A stretch of 36,752 bases of DNA from Porticoccaceae bacterium (lineage in GTDB: Bacteria > Pseudomonadota > Gammaproteobacteria > Pseudomonadales > Porticoccaceae): assembly GCA_029238255.1 (NCBI GenBank), contig JAQWGK010000027.1, positions 1-36,752 on the forward strand. Direction: 5' to 3'. Positions 7,174 to 16,079 of the stretch are shown one piece after another. How positions within the stretch are numbered: the stretch's first letter is position 1; every line of letters begins with the position of its first letter. Both the position numbers and the translations under genes were made by a program. Below the pieces are notes generated by a model. It ran no database searches. It worked only from the letters and a program-made list of their open reading frames with translations, and had not been told where the DNA came from.

Positions 7174-7512
7174 ATGGGCCAGTCAATTAAACCAAAGATG
7201 GTTGTTATTTACGGCAACAGAAAGGGTGACGAGCCCTTTTCGAGCTGGCTGAATAAATTGCGAGATGCTAAAGCGCGCCGACTTGTGCTGGCTAGATTGC
7301 GTCGACTTGAACAAGGCCATTATGGGGACTGTAAGCACCTTCAGAATGGTGTATTTGAACTGCGCTTCTTCTTTGGGTCAGGCTACCGAGTCTACTTTGC
7401 AGAAGACAAACAGAGAATCATTTTGTTGCTCACAGCTGGCAGCAAAGCGACTCAAAAAAAGGATATTGTCACCGCTATAAGCTATTGGCAAGAGTATCAA
7501 AATCATGACTAA
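7174..7512 (+). CDS. RelE/ParE-superfamily toxin (HigB-like addiction module killer protein)
   Basis: This 112-residue toxin belongs to the group named putative addiction module killer proteins (TIGR02683-like). Signatures include FSSWLNKLRDAKARRLVLARLRRLEQGHYGDCKHL, the GVFELRFFFGSGYRVYF core strands, and LLLTAGSKATQKKDI followed by AISYWQEY. Relatives cleave mRNA or otherwise stop translation. I chose ATG at 7174, which has GAGG 5 nt upstream; ATG at 7153 would lie almost directly on the operator palindrome. The toxin precedes the antitoxin and overlaps it by 8 nt, as usual for HigBA-type modules. Confidence 0.9.
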   Translation: MGQSIKPKMVVIYGNRKGDEPFSSWLNKLRDAKARRLVLARLRRLEQGHYGDCKHLQNGVFELRFFFGSGYRVYFAEDKQRIILLLTAGSKATQKKDIVTAISYWQEYQNHD

Positions 7513-7819
7513 CTACAGAACCCTGGATAATTTGGAAGAGAGCTATTTCCGCGAGCACCCACAAGAGATCGATACCTATGTAGCGGAAATTTTTTCAGAA
7601 TACGCTACCGATGGCGACTCATCGGCGCTGCTTGCATCACTGCGTATTATCGCCAAAGTCAAAGGTATTACACAGCTAGCCAAACAGACTGGTATGACTC
7701 GTCAGGGATTACAGAAGGCTTTATCAAGCAAGGGCAACCCACGTCTGGATAATGTGAATTCCATTATGAGTGCTCTGGGTTATCGATTAACTGCAGAAAA
7801 GATTAATATCTCAGGCTAG
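7505..7819 (+). CDS. HTH antitoxin (HigA-like addiction module antidote)
   Basis: This 104-residue antitoxin has an N-terminal toxin-binding segment (YFREHPQEIDTYVAEIFSEY) and a C-terminal helix-turn-helix of the TIGR02684-like antidote family. The helix-turn-helix covers ITQLAKQTGMTRQGLQKALS and continues GNPRLDNVNSIMSALGYRL. It would neutralise the overlapping toxin and repress the shared promoter at the 7135-7150 palindrome. recQ begins only 36 nt downstream with no visible terminator between them. Confidence 0.9.
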   Translation: MTNYRTLDNLEESYFREHPQEIDTYVAEIFSEYATDGDSSALLASLRIIAKVKGITQLAKQTGMTRQGLQKALSSKGNPRLDNVNSIMSALGYRLTAEKINISG

Positions 7820-7855
7820 CCCCTTAGACCAAACTAAACCAATAGTCGGAACAAA

Positions 7856-9670
7856 ATGTCGCAAAAAGCACTAGAGATTTTAAATAGCCTGTATGGCTAT
7901 TCCAGTTTTCGCGGTCATCAGGCGGAGATTATTGAGCATGTTAGCGCCGGTAATAATGCGCTGGTATTAATGCCTACCGGCGGGGGTAAGTCGCTCTGTT
8001 ATCAGATTCCATCACTGATCCGCGATGGAGTGGGGGTGATTATTTCACCGTTGATCGCTCTGATGCAGGATCAGGTTGATGCCATGCAGCAGTTGGGTGT
8101 TCAAGCGGCATTTCTAAATTCCAGTCTCTCCCATAGCGAACAGAATTTAATTGAGCAGCAGCTGTTAGCGGGCCAGATAGACCTACTCTATATAGCGCCT
8201 GAAAGGCTCATCCAGTCATATACATTAGATCTTTTAGATCGCTGTAAGCTGGCTCTGTTTGCGATTGATGAGGCCCACTGTGTGGCTCAATGGGGTCATG
8301 ATTTTCGTTCCGATTATCTGTCCCTAAGCCTGTTGCATGAGCGCTTTCCCCATATTCCTCGCATAGCACTTACCGCCACTGCCGATGTGCGCACTCGCAA
8401 AGAGATTATTGAGCGACTCTCGCTCACCGATGCCAGCGCCTATATCAGCGGCTTTGATCGACCTAATATTCGCTATGCTATCGCCAATAAAACCACCGCT
8501 AAAAAGCAGTTGCTGGATTTTTTAAAGCAGCGGAAAAGCGAAGCCGGCATCGTCTACTGCCTGTCCCGTAAAAAGGTTGAAGATACAGCGGGCTGGTTAA
8601 CTCAGCAGGGGTTTACGGCCTTACCCTATCATGCAGGTTTGCCGGCTCAGCTAAGACAGACTCATCAGAGTCGTTTTCTCCGTGAAGACGGAGTGATTAT
8701 TGTCGCCACTATTGCCTTTGGTATGGGTATAGATAAGCCCGATGTGCGCTTTGTGGCCCATCTCGACCTGCCGAAAAGTATTGAAGCCTATTATCAGGAA
8801 ACCGGTCGTGCTGGTCGCGATGGTCAGCCGGCGGATGCCTGGATGGTTTACGGTCTGCAAGATGTCGTGCGCTTACAGCAGATGGCTCAGGGCTCCGATG
8901 GCTCGGAACAGTTTAAGCGCGCCGAGCGACATAAGCTGGATGCTATGTTAGGTCTCTGTGAGGTCACCAGCTGTCGTCGAAAAGTGCTGTTAAATTACTT
9001 TGCCGATCAGGCGCCGAGCGAATGCGGTAACTGTGATAACTGCCAGATTCCCCCGCAGACCTGGGATGCCACAGAGGCAGCGCAAAAGCTTTTGTCCTCC
9101 GTCTATCGCACCGGTCAGCGCTTTGGTGCTATGCATGTGATGGATGTTTTGCAGGGCAAGGAAACCGAAAAGGTACTGCAGCACCATCACCATCAGCTCA
9201 GTACCTTTGGTATAGGCAAGGATATACACGAAGCTCAGTGGCGTTCGTTGATTCGCCAGCTTGTGGTGCGTGGGTTACTGCGTGTTGATATTGAGGGCTA
9301 TAGTGCTCTGCAGCTGACAGATGCCTGTCGGCCGGTACTAAAAGGCGTGCAATCGCTGTTTCTACGTATTGAAGAGATTAAGGCTCCCTCCGCTAAGAAG
9401 GCAGGCTCAAAGTCTGCTAGAAAAGCTCAGATATCCCCTGAAGATCAGGAGTTATGGGATGAGCTGCGGGAGTGCAGAAAGATGCTTGCGGATGAGTTTA
9501 ATGTGCCGCCCTATGTGATTTTTCACGATGCCACCCTTAAGGAGATGCTGGATACACTGCCGACTTCGGAGGCGGAGTTGCTGTCCCTTACTGGGGTTGG
9601 TGAAAGCAAGCTGGAAAAATATGGTGGTGATTTTATCGATATTCTTCGTCGCCATGCTGGGGTCAGTTAG
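7856..9670 (+). CDS. recQ: ATP-dependent DNA helicase RecQ
   Basis: This 604-residue 3'-5' helicase acts in recombination and fork repair. The order is helicase core, zinc-binding/winged-helix RQC region, HRDC. Visible motifs are Walker A PTGGGKS (40-46), DEAH (138-141), the aromatic-rich loop [10 protein letters not shown] (145-154), [15 protein letters not shown] and [10 protein letters not shown] (motif VI). The zinc cysteines are C373, C390, C393 and C396, with the same 17-3-3 spacing as E. coli RecQ. An HRDC domain occupies about 525-600. Length and completeness indicate a functional enzyme. It lies immediately downstream of the toxin-antitoxin pair, so it may be read from that promoter; no independent strong promoter is obvious in the 36-nt gap. 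Confidence 0.96.
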   Translation: MSQKALEILNSLYGYSSFRGHQAEIIEHVSAGNNALVLMPTGGGKSLCYQIPSLIRDGVGVIISPLIALMQDQVDAMQQLGVQAAFLNSSLSHSEQNLIEQQLLAGQIDLLYIAPERLIQSYTLDLLDRCKLALFAIDEAHCVAQWGHDFRSDYLSLSLLHERFPHIPRIALTATADVRTRKEIIERLSLTDASAYISGFDRPNIRYAIANKTTAKKQLLDFLKQRKSEAGIVYCLSRKKVEDTAGWLTQQGFTALPYHAGLPAQLRQTHQSRFLREDGVIIVATIAFGMGIDKPDVRFVAHLDLPKSIEAYYQETGRAGRDGQPADAWMVYGLQDVVRLQQMAQGSDGSEQFKRAERHKLDAMLGLCEVTSCRRKVLLNYFADQAPSECGNCDNCQIPPQTWDATEAAQKLLSSVYRTGQRFGAMHVMDVLQGKETEKVLQHHHHQLSTFGIGKDIHEAQWRSLIRQLVVRGLLRVDIEGYSALQLTDACRPVLKGVQSLFLRIEEIKAPSAKKAGSKSARKAQISPEDQELWDELRECRKMLADEFNVPPYVIFHDATLKEMLDTLPTSEAELLSLTGVGESKLEKYGGDFIDILRRHAGVS

Positions 9671-9780
9671 CGGTTCTTTTCTAACGTCTTGGGTCGAGAG
9701 TTTATAGCTTAGTATCTGATATCCGGATAGAGGAGAGCGAACGGAAGAATCTCAGATTAAAGACGATTATCCCCCGCTTA

Positions 9781-11079
9781 CTAAACCCATTTCATGCGCA
9801 ATGTGCCGCTCACATGAGTAATTAAACGCTCCGGAATTTCAAGTTCTTTGGCCAGTTCAGGCCAGCCAGAAAAGGCTTCCAGGACCTCAGCAAGTATTCG
9901 TTTCTCACGGCCTCGTGGTAGGCCGGCATAGGCGGCAAGATGTTTGAGGTCAGCCAGTGTGAAGTTATGAGTTTTGCCGTTAATACTCAACTGATGGTGG
10001 CGGGTGAAATCACTGCCCTCAGCATGGCACAGATCGTAGGCGGGGGTGATATCCCACTGTCCTCTTCGATCCATGGTAAATGCAAAATTCTTAACATGAT
10101 CATCCTGATTGCATCCTACTAGATTAAACAGCACACGACGAAACTGCTGTTCAATAGATGTTGTTGGTATCCGAAGTTGCTTCATCACCATAAATAGCTG
10201 TTCGTAGGAATAATAGCCGCTGGCAAAATAATCAAAGTGGGCCACTGCAGCCAAAGTCTGCATAAATAGCTTGCCGCCCTGAGCATCCCGGTCGAAGCGG
10301 CGGGTCATAAAGTGGTGGCGATTATTCTCGCTAAATAAACGCGACTCGGCCATGGTAATACCACAGCGCTTGGCTACCTGATAATAACTGTACTCCAGCA
10401 GGCCATAACCCACGGGGTCGCTTACGCCCCAGTCACCATTAAATTGCACGCCATCAAATTTTATCAGCCAGTGCTCAAACCCCTCTGGCAAATTAAGCTG
10501 CCCTGAACGCACCTGTTTAGTTTTCGGGTTAAAGGCGATAACGGCTTTGGCTCTCGCACCGCCTGCGGAGGTGCCAACACTTAATATATCCAGCAATGCT
10601 TGCTTGCCATTGCGGGCACTGAGTTCTGTATCCAATACAGATTTATCGGCAAATGCCATAGAGGCGAGTTCAACCAATTGCTCCACTGCCACCTGTTGGT
10701 CGTCAACAGTATTTGCATCGTTGGCAGGTTCAAACTCCAATGCCCCCATGCCTCTTGTGCCTGTATAGCAGAGTCTATCCACAGCATTAAAGTCACTGCT
10801 TTGGCGACCGGTTTGAGCTAACCAAACATCGATTAGGCGATTGCCGTATTTATCGGGGAGACTGTCGGCCAGCAGTCCGGGTAAGCCGTGAAAGGCATGA
10901 ATAGGTAAGTCGGTAAACTGGTAAATATGTCTGGCCCGCGCCGGCATCATCAGTGGCGCTAGCTCAATATCTTTACTGACAAACTCGGGGTCGTATTCAA
11001 AGCGCGCAAAACGCTCGCTATTATTCATGGAGATATAGCCAATGGGTGTTTGCCAAAGCTTTACCGTGGCAGTGGTCAT
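9781..11079 (-). CDS. hipA: HipA-type serine/threonine kinase toxin
   Basis: This 432-residue HipA-family kinase is of usual length, with the N-terminal subdomain and kinase-like core in one chain. A glycine-rich segment GTSAGGARAKAV occupies 169-180, the catalytic loop NQDDHVKNF lies at 324-332 (D326 and N331 matching catalytic D309 and N314 of E. coli HipA), and DITPAYDL ends with the metal-binding D349. E. coli HipA phosphorylates glutamyl-tRNA synthetase and induces persistence; the target here is unknown. Its start overlaps the end of hipB by 4 nt, so the two are translationally coupled. It converges on recQ, with 110 nt between the stops. Confidence 0.93.
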   Translation of the reverse strand: MTTATVKLWQTPIGYISMNNSERFARFEYDPEFVSKDIELAPLMMPARARHIYQFTDLPIHAFHGLPGLLADSLPDKYGNRLIDVWLAQTGRQSSDFNAVDRLCYTGTRGMGALEFEPANDANTVDDQQVAVEQLVELASMAFADKSVLDTELSARNGKQALLDILSVGTSAGGARAKAVIAFNPKTKQVRSGQLNLPEGFEHWLIKFDGVQFNGDWGVSDPVGYGLLEYSYYQVAKRCGITMAESRLFSENNRHHFMTRRFDRDAQGGKLFMQTLAAVAHFDYFASGYYSYEQLFMVMKQLRIPTTSIEQQFRRVLFNLVGCNQDDHVKNFAFTMDRRGQWDITPAYDLCHAEGSDFTRHHQLSINGKTHNFTLADLKHLAAYAGLPRGREKRILAEVLEAFSGWPELAKELEIPERLITHVSGTLRMKWV

Positions 11080-11432
11080 GCCTGCTCATCTCCCCAGCCA
11101 ATTGAGGTCTGGGTGCCTTTTTTTCTGCCTGCCGCCGGGCCTGCCTGATATGTAGCTTTGCGCTCACGCAGTGTTTCAGCCATGGGCGAGTTGAATTGTT
11201 CCGGTAGAAGGGCGTCTAGATTCGCGTCCATATCCAGCGCTTTTAGCAGTTTAATCCAGGATCCGAGTTGGCTATCGGTACCACGCTCTATGCGTCTTAG
11301 TGTGGCTATACCAATACCGGCCTGCTCGGCCAATACTATTTGTGAGAGCCCCTGTTGTTTACGAATTTTCGCAAGGCGCTGACCAAATTCGGCAAGTATA
11401 TGGTTGTCTGGTGTCAGTTTATTGATTTTCAT
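11076..11432 (-). CDS. hipB: HipB-type HTH antitoxin
   Basis: This 118-residue XRE-family protein has a helix-turn-helix at about residues 14-69 (FGQRLAKIRKQQGLSQ, then LAEQAGIGIATLRRIERG). A basic, glycine-containing C-terminal tail may contact HipA. It would bind HipA, neutralise it and repress the operon. There is no clear Shine-Dalgarno sequence before ATG 11432. Four palindromic operator-like sites lie immediately upstream. Confidence 0.9.
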   Translation of the reverse strand: MKINKLTPDNHILAEFGQRLAKIRKQQGLSQIVLAEQAGIGIATLRRIERGTDSQLGSWIKLLKALDMDANLDALLPEQFNSPMAETLRERKATYQAGPAAGRKKGTQTSIGWGDEQA

Positions 11433-11434
11433 AA

Positions 11435-11586
11435 TATCGGTTATGATCTAAAATAGGCCAATCTAGCTGTTAAAGTATCATAAATGATAGTTTATGTTGT
11501 ATTCTTTTTCCAGAATTATTCTTATTTTATAAGATCATATCTGATATATTATGCTAAAAAAGTAGAGATATAGCTCATAAATGATA
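11435..11586. promoter_or_regulatory. Four operator-like palindromes upstream of hipBA
   Basis: The AT-rich 182-bp gap between hipB and the end of putA holds four related 14-bp sites fitting TATCAT-NN-ATGATA. They are 11435-11448 (TATCGGTTATGATC), 11476-11489 (perfect, TATCATAAATGATA), 11533-11546 (GATCATATCTGATA) and 11573-11586 (GCTCATAAATGATA). Centre spacings are 41, 57 and 40 bp. E. coli HipB likewise binds four operators upstream of hipBA, though with a different sequence. The first site abuts the hipB start codon. Confidence 0.65.
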
Positions 11587-11614
11587 TTTTATTGGTGGTT
11601 TTTTAGGTTAAGGC

Positions 11615-14600
11615 CTATTCTGCCAAATTAAACAGCTGCGTATTTCCACCTCTAGCCACCAGATTTTCTGTTCTGGTGCGTTCACTCAAAAACCACAGTA
11701 ACCAGTGCCAATTGTATTCCTCGCTATCGGCCGGCCATCCAATCAGTGGGATTATGCTGCCATTTCTCTGGGCCATTATCTGCCTTAAGGCTGAGCTATC
11801 TGTATTTTGGCTATTGGCAATTAAGCCTTCTATGCGATTGTTATGGATTAGCGCTGTAAGGGTTTCTATGGGCTCTATCTGGAGTAAATCTTCAGCCAGC
11901 CCTGCTTGTAGATAGTTTTCGCGAATGGAATCCAATGAGGTTTTGTGGGTTTGATCGGCTACGATGATCAGTGGGCATCCGCATAGCAAGGCACAGGCAA
12001 TTTGTTTCTCTGCCTCAGCGACAGAATCGCTTTTAGCGACCGCCAAAACCATTACTCCACGACCAAAAACTGAGAGTCTATTATCTTCACCGGTTGGCCC
12101 TGGCAGTTGAATAGGGTTGGCGAGCTTTTCTCGGGCTAGAGGTTCAATGACCGGCAGAAAATCAGAAGTGCATTTCCCAATAATTTTAAGGCGGCTATCA
12201 ATGGGGGTCGATTGCCATTTGGTCATGGCTGTAACCGCGCTTTCGATACTTTCAATATTTGCCGGTTTGGCTTTTGTAAAATTCACTGAATATAAGTTTT
12301 TTGGTTTGCATTCTGTTTTTTTAGTCGCTGTAGAAAAACGCATCAGGTAGTTGGGGCCACCGGCCTTGGGTCCGGTGCCGGATAGTCCGCGACCACCAAA
12401 GGGATTTACACCAACCACAGCACCGACCATATTGCGGTTGATATAAGTATTGCCAGCGATGGTGTTGCGGTAAACGGTTTCAGCAAAGGCTTCAATACGG
12501 CTGTGGACACCAAGGGTTAATCCATAGCCTGTGTTGTTGATCTGTTGAATCACCGAGCTTAGCTGTTCAGACGAATAGCGAATCACATGGAGTACAGGGC
12601 CAAATACTTCTTCGGTGAGTTGATTGAGGGATTCAATTTCAAAAACATGGGGAGCAACGAAGCTACCGTTTTTGCACTGTTCACTGAGCGCCACCTTGGC
12701 GATGAATTTGGCTTCTTTATGCATACGCTCTATATGCCCCTGCAGTTCCGCCTGAGCGCTGCTGTCGATCACTGGGCCAAGGTCGCTGGATAGTTGTTTG
12801 GGATCGCCTGCGATCATTGAGTCCATGGCTCCGGCGAGCATTTCTAATGTTTTGTCGGCAATATCCTGTTGAATAAATAATACCCGCAGGGCAGAGCAGC
12901 GCTGGCCGGCACTTTGAAAGGCTGAGGTAATAACATCATCAACGACCTGCTCTGGTAGAGCGGTGGAATCGACGACCATACAGTTTTGGCCGCCAGTTTC
13001 GGCAATAAAAGGGATTGGGCCATCGGAACGCGCTGCTAGTTGCTGGTTAATACTTTGTGCGGTCACTGTGGAGCCAGTAAAGGCGATCCCGGCAATTCGA
13101 CTATCACCGATCAATAACTTACCGATCTGGGAACCACTGCCGAGTAATAGTTGCAGAGCTGCACCGGGAATGCCGGCCTCGTGAAATAGTCTGATCGCGC
13201 AGGCGGCAATGGCTGGTGTTTGAGCGGCGGGTTTGGCGATTACGGTGTTGCCTGCAGCCAATGCGGCGGCAATTTGGCCAACAAAGATAGCCAGTGGGAA
13301 ATTCCATGGACTAATGCAGAGGAATACGCCACTTCCCTGTAGCGATCTAGCTTGTAGCGATCTAGCCTGTAGCGAATAGTACCTACAGAAGTCGATGGCT
13401 TCGCGAACTTCTGAAATTCCATCACCTAATGTTCTTCCCCCCTCAATCGCAATCACTCTAATTAGCTCCGCAGAATCCCTTTGCATAAGGTCTGCGACCT
13501 TATCGAGAATATCAGCGCGAGCGCTGTGACCAAGATTATTCCAGTCCGACTGTGCAGTGTAAGCGGATTCCAGAGCGCGCAAAATATCCGCTTTATTGGC
13601 GTTGGAATAATGACCGATCAGCTGCTGTTGATCTGTCGGGTTGTAGGCTTCTTGCAGTTCACCCTCTACGGGCTCGCCGGCAATAATCGGGTGGGAAACC
13701 AGTGTCGATGTCTGCGCGACTCTGTCTAGCAGTGTTTTTGTTTCCAGTGGCGAATCCAAATCTATGCCCAGTGCATTTTTTCGCTCTTCCCCCGCTAGGC
13801 TAAATATCTGTTCTGGTACTGGAATCTTTTTATGCTGGTAGGGAAAAGAACTATTAACCTGATCTCTGGTATCTTCGAGCAGCGCTTCGACTGGGGTTTG
13901 ATGATCCAGAAAGCGATTGACAAAAGAGCTGTTGGCACCGTTTTCCAAAAGCCGGCGAACCAGATAAGGCAGCAGATCTTTATGATTGCCTATGGGCGCG
14001 TAAACTCGCACTGGAAGCTGCTTGCCGCTCTCTTTAAGCTGCATTCTAAGCTGTGAGTAGAGTATATGACCCATACCGTGCAGACGTTGGAATTCAAATT
14101 CACGCTCGCCGGCCAGTTCTAAAATCATACTGGCGGTATAGGCATTATGGGTCGCAAACTGTGGATAAATCTCTTGCTGGGCATCCAGAAGAAGACCCGC
14201 ACAGTATTGATAGCAGAGGTCAGTATTGGCTTTGCGGGTAAATACCGGATAGCTCTCAAGGCCAAGTTCCTGAGCATGTTTGATCTCCGCATCCCAGTAG
14301 GCACCTTTAACCAGTCGCACCATTAAGCGGCGATTGGTTTCTTTAGCCAAACCGATCAACCATTTTGCGGTATTAGGTGCGCGTTTTTGATAGGCCTGCA
14401 ATACAAAGCCCAATCCCTGCCAGTTATCCAGATCGCTGTCTTTAGCCAGTGCTTCAAAAATATCCAGTGAGATATCCAGACGATAAGCTTCTTCAGCATC
14501 TATTGAGAGCCCAATATTGTATTTTTTTGCCTGCAGGCAGAGTTGTTTGATGCGGGGAAGCAGTTCTTCCATTACAGCCTGATGCTGAGCGAATGAATAA

Positions 14601-15349
14601 CGCGGGTGCAGGGCGGAGAGTTTTACTGAAATGCCGTTAGCGCTAGCCGCTGAATTCCCAGAGGAGCTGTTACCGATTTCATCAATGGCTGTGCTGTAGG
14701 CTTTCAGATATTTCGTCGCATCGGATTCAGTGCGCGCACCTTCCCCAAGCATATCAAAGGAAAATCTGGTCTCTTTATGATTGTGTTTGGCACCGCGTTT
14801 TAGGCCCTCGGCTATGGTGCGTCCAAGCACGTATTGACCGCCCATTATTTTCATTGCCTGCAGTACAGCGCCACGAATCACCGGTTCACCCATTGTGGCG
14901 GTAAGACGTTTTATCCAACTGTCAGTATCTTGAGTAATCTCCCGGTCCAAACTGACTAGTTGGCCGGTCAGCATAAGCCCCCAGGTTGAAGCATTTACAA
15001 ATAGGGATGCGGATTTTCCGCGATGGGTACTCCAGTTTCCGGCCTGAATTTTTTCTGCAATTAGACGGTCAGCCGTTAAGGCATCGGGAACCCGGAGCAG
15101 CGCTTCGGCCAAACACATCAGCGCTACACCTTCGGCATTGGATAAGCCAAATTCAAGTAGAAAAGCGTCTAAGGTACCGCTGCTGCTTTTATCGGCGCGG
15201 CACAGGCTTACCAACTGTCTTGAGTTTTGCAGAATTTTCTTGCGAGATTGACTTGAAAGGGGATTGCTATGAAGCAGTTGAGTAACCGACTGGTGCTCAT
15301 CCTGATGAGTGATATGGCGAATTCTGTTGCGTAGCTCTGCCTGATTCAT
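11615..15349 (-). CDS. putA: Bifunctional proline dehydrogenase / L-glutamate gamma-semialdehyde dehydrogenase PutA
   Basis: This 1244-residue enzyme oxidises proline to glutamate in two steps. The FAD-dependent PRODH domain (about 130-490) shows FDMLGEGART, ISVKLSALHPRYS and MVRLVKGAYWDAE. The NAD-dependent aldehyde dehydrogenase domain (about 530-1000) shows SPWNFPLAIFVGQIAAALAAGN, the active-site E784 in ETGGQNC and the nucleophile C818 in SAGQRCSALR. A C-terminal aldehyde-dehydrogenase-superfamily domain follows. The N-terminal ribbon-helix-helix DNA-binding domain of E. coli PutA is missing, so this enzyme cannot repress its own gene; the divergent Lrp-type gene is the likely regulator. 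Residues 659-671 contain an in-frame tandem repeat (SLQAR). Confidence 0.96.
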   Translation of the reverse strand: MNQAELRNRIRHITHQDEHQSVTQLLHSNPLSSQSRKKILQNSRQLVSLCRADKSSSGTLDAFLLEFGLSNAEGVALMCLAEALLRVPDALTADRLIAEKIQAGNWSTHRGKSASLFVNASTWGLMLTGQLVSLDREITQDTDSWIKRLTATMGEPVIRGAVLQAMKIMGGQYVLGRTIAEGLKRGAKHNHKETRFSFDMLGEGARTESDATKYLKAYSTAIDEIGNSSSGNSAASANGISVKLSALHPRYSFAQHQAVMEELLPRIKQLCLQAKKYNIGLSIDAEEAYRLDISLDIFEALAKDSDLDNWQGLGFVLQAYQKRAPNTAKWLIGLAKETNRRLMVRLVKGAYWDAEIKHAQELGLESYPVFTRKANTDLCYQYCAGLLLDAQQEIYPQFATHNAYTASMILELAGEREFEFQRLHGMGHILYSQLRMQLKESGKQLPVRVYAPIGNHKDLLPYLVRRLLENGANSSFVNRFLDHQTPVEALLEDTRDQVNSSFPYQHKKIPVPEQIFSLAGEERKNALGIDLDSPLETKTLLDRVAQTSTLVSHPIIAGEPVEGELQEAYNPTDQQQLIGHYSNANKADILRALESAYTAQSDWNNLGHSARADILDKVADLMQRDSAELIRVIAIEGGRTLGDGISEVREAIDFCRYYSLQARSLQARSLQGSGVFLCISPWNFPLAIFVGQIAAALAAGNTVIAKPAAQTPAIAACAIRLFHEAGIPGAALQLLLGSGSQIGKLLIGDSRIAGIAFTGSTVTAQSINQQLAARSDGPIPFIAETGGQNCMVVDSTALPEQVVDDVITSAFQSAGQRCSALRVLFIQQDIADKTLEMLAGAMDSMIAGDPKQLSSDLGPVIDSSAQAELQGHIERMHKEAKFIAKVALSEQCKNGSFVAPHVFEIESLNQLTEEVFGPVLHVIRYSSEQLSSVIQQINNTGYGLTLGVHSRIEAFAETVYRNTIAGNTYINRNMVGAVVGVNPFGGRGLSGTGPKAGGPNYLMRFSTATKKTECKPKNLYSVNFTKAKPANIESIESAVTAMTKWQSTPIDSRLKIIGKCTSDFLPVIEPLAREKLANPIQLPGPTGEDNRLSVFGRGVMVLAVAKSDSVAEAEKQIACALLCGCPLIIVADQTHKTSLDSIRENYLQAGLAEDLLQIEPIETLTALIHNNRIEGLIANSQNTDSSALRQIMAQRNGSIIPLIGWPADSEEYNWHWLLWFLSERTRTENLVARGGNTQLFNLAE
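13337..13375 (-). repeat. In-frame 15-bp tandem repeat inside putA
   Basis: Read on the coding strand, the 15-nt unit TCGCTACAGGCTAGA occurs twice, followed by a 9-nt partial, encoding SLQAR-SLQAR-SLQ. It sits between FCRYY and the conserved VFLCISPWNFP, where other PutA proteins have a variable linker. The frame is kept. Confidence 0.9.
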
Positions 15350-15366
15350 CGATTTTCACCTGAAAT

Positions 15367-15475
15367 AGATATTTATGAATATCTGGCATTCTCCAATATT
15401 TACTTTGGTATATGTCTCCATAATTCCTTGATTAATAGTTAATAAGTCTGCTTATTTCAAATTAATAGACTATTA
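15367..15475. promoter_or_regulatory. putA/lrp-like divergent control region with two palindromes
   Basis: The 160-bp AT-rich gap between the divergent putA and Lrp-type genes contains AGATATTTATGAATATCT (15367-15384; 7-bp arms, 4-bp centre) and TAATAGACTATTA (15463-15475; 6-bp arms, 1-bp centre). Both are plausible sites for a dimeric Lrp/AsnC protein, one nearer each gene. The Lrp-like gene has a good AGGGG ribosome-binding site just before its ATG. Confidence 0.55.
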
Positions 15476-15509
15476 TTCTGCAGTGATATTTTAGTATTGA
15501 GAGGGGAAT

Positions 15510-15986
15510 ATGAAAACAGTGGCTGATCTGGATCGCACCGATCGAAGAATTTTAAACGCATTGCAAAACAATGGCCGGATTGCCAATGTGGACTTGGCTC
15601 GCGCCGTTAACCTGACGCCCACGCCCTGTTTGGAGCGGGTTAAACGTCTGGAGCGAGAGGGCTTTATTACCAGCTATGTGGCGCTACTTGATCCGGTCAA
15701 AGCCAATGCGGCACTCTGCGCCTATATTGAAGTGCAGCTGGCAAGCACGACCACTGAGGCGATCAATCGGTTTAATCAGCAGATGATGAATCTGGATGAG
15801 GTTCTCGAGTGCCAGATGGTGGCCGGTGGTTTTGATTATCTAATTAAAATTCGGGTGGCTGATATGCAGCACTACCAGCGATTTCTAGGGGAGAAGTTAT
15901 CCGCTATTGAAGGGATTAGTCAGACCCATACCTACGTTGTTATAGATGATGTTAAGTCGCAAACGGCGCTGCAGATTAATCTGTAA
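15510..15986 (+). CDS. Lrp/AsnC-family transcriptional regulator (likely PutR-like activator of putA)
   Basis: This 158-residue protein has an N-terminal helix-turn-helix (LDRTDRRILNALQNNGRI, then VDLARAVNLTPTPCLERVKRLEREGFI). The C-terminal RAM ligand-binding domain runs through AYIEVQLAS, ECQMVAGGFDYLIKIRV and THTYVVIDDVK. It closely resembles E. coli Lrp but lacks Lrp's short N-terminal extension. Its position divergent from a putA without DNA-binding domain matches the PutR arrangement known in alphaproteobacteria, where an Lrp-type protein activates putA in response to proline. A role as global Lrp cannot be excluded. Its stop codon is followed after 2 nt by a hexanucleotide repeat. Confidence 0.92.
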   Translation: MKTVADLDRTDRRILNALQNNGRIANVDLARAVNLTPTPCLERVKRLEREGFITSYVALLDPVKANAALCAYIEVQLASTTTEAINRFNQQMMNLDEVLECQMVAGGFDYLIKIRVADMQHYQRFLGEKLSAIEGISQTHTYVVIDDVKSQTALQINL

Positions 15987-15988
15987 TT

Positions 15989-16072
<84 letters not shown>

Positions 16073-16079
16073 GAAGCTA

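Noticed and set aside
7043-7252. 69-codon open frame overlapping the toxin promoter
   Set aside because: It runs across the operator palindrome into the toxin gene in another frame and has no ribosome-binding site or similarity.
9713-9729. HipB-type operator (TATC...GGATA) downstream of hipA
   Set aside because: It resembles the E. coli half-sites by chance but has the wrong spacing, is in the 3' region between convergent genes, and differs from the four sites upstream of this hipB.
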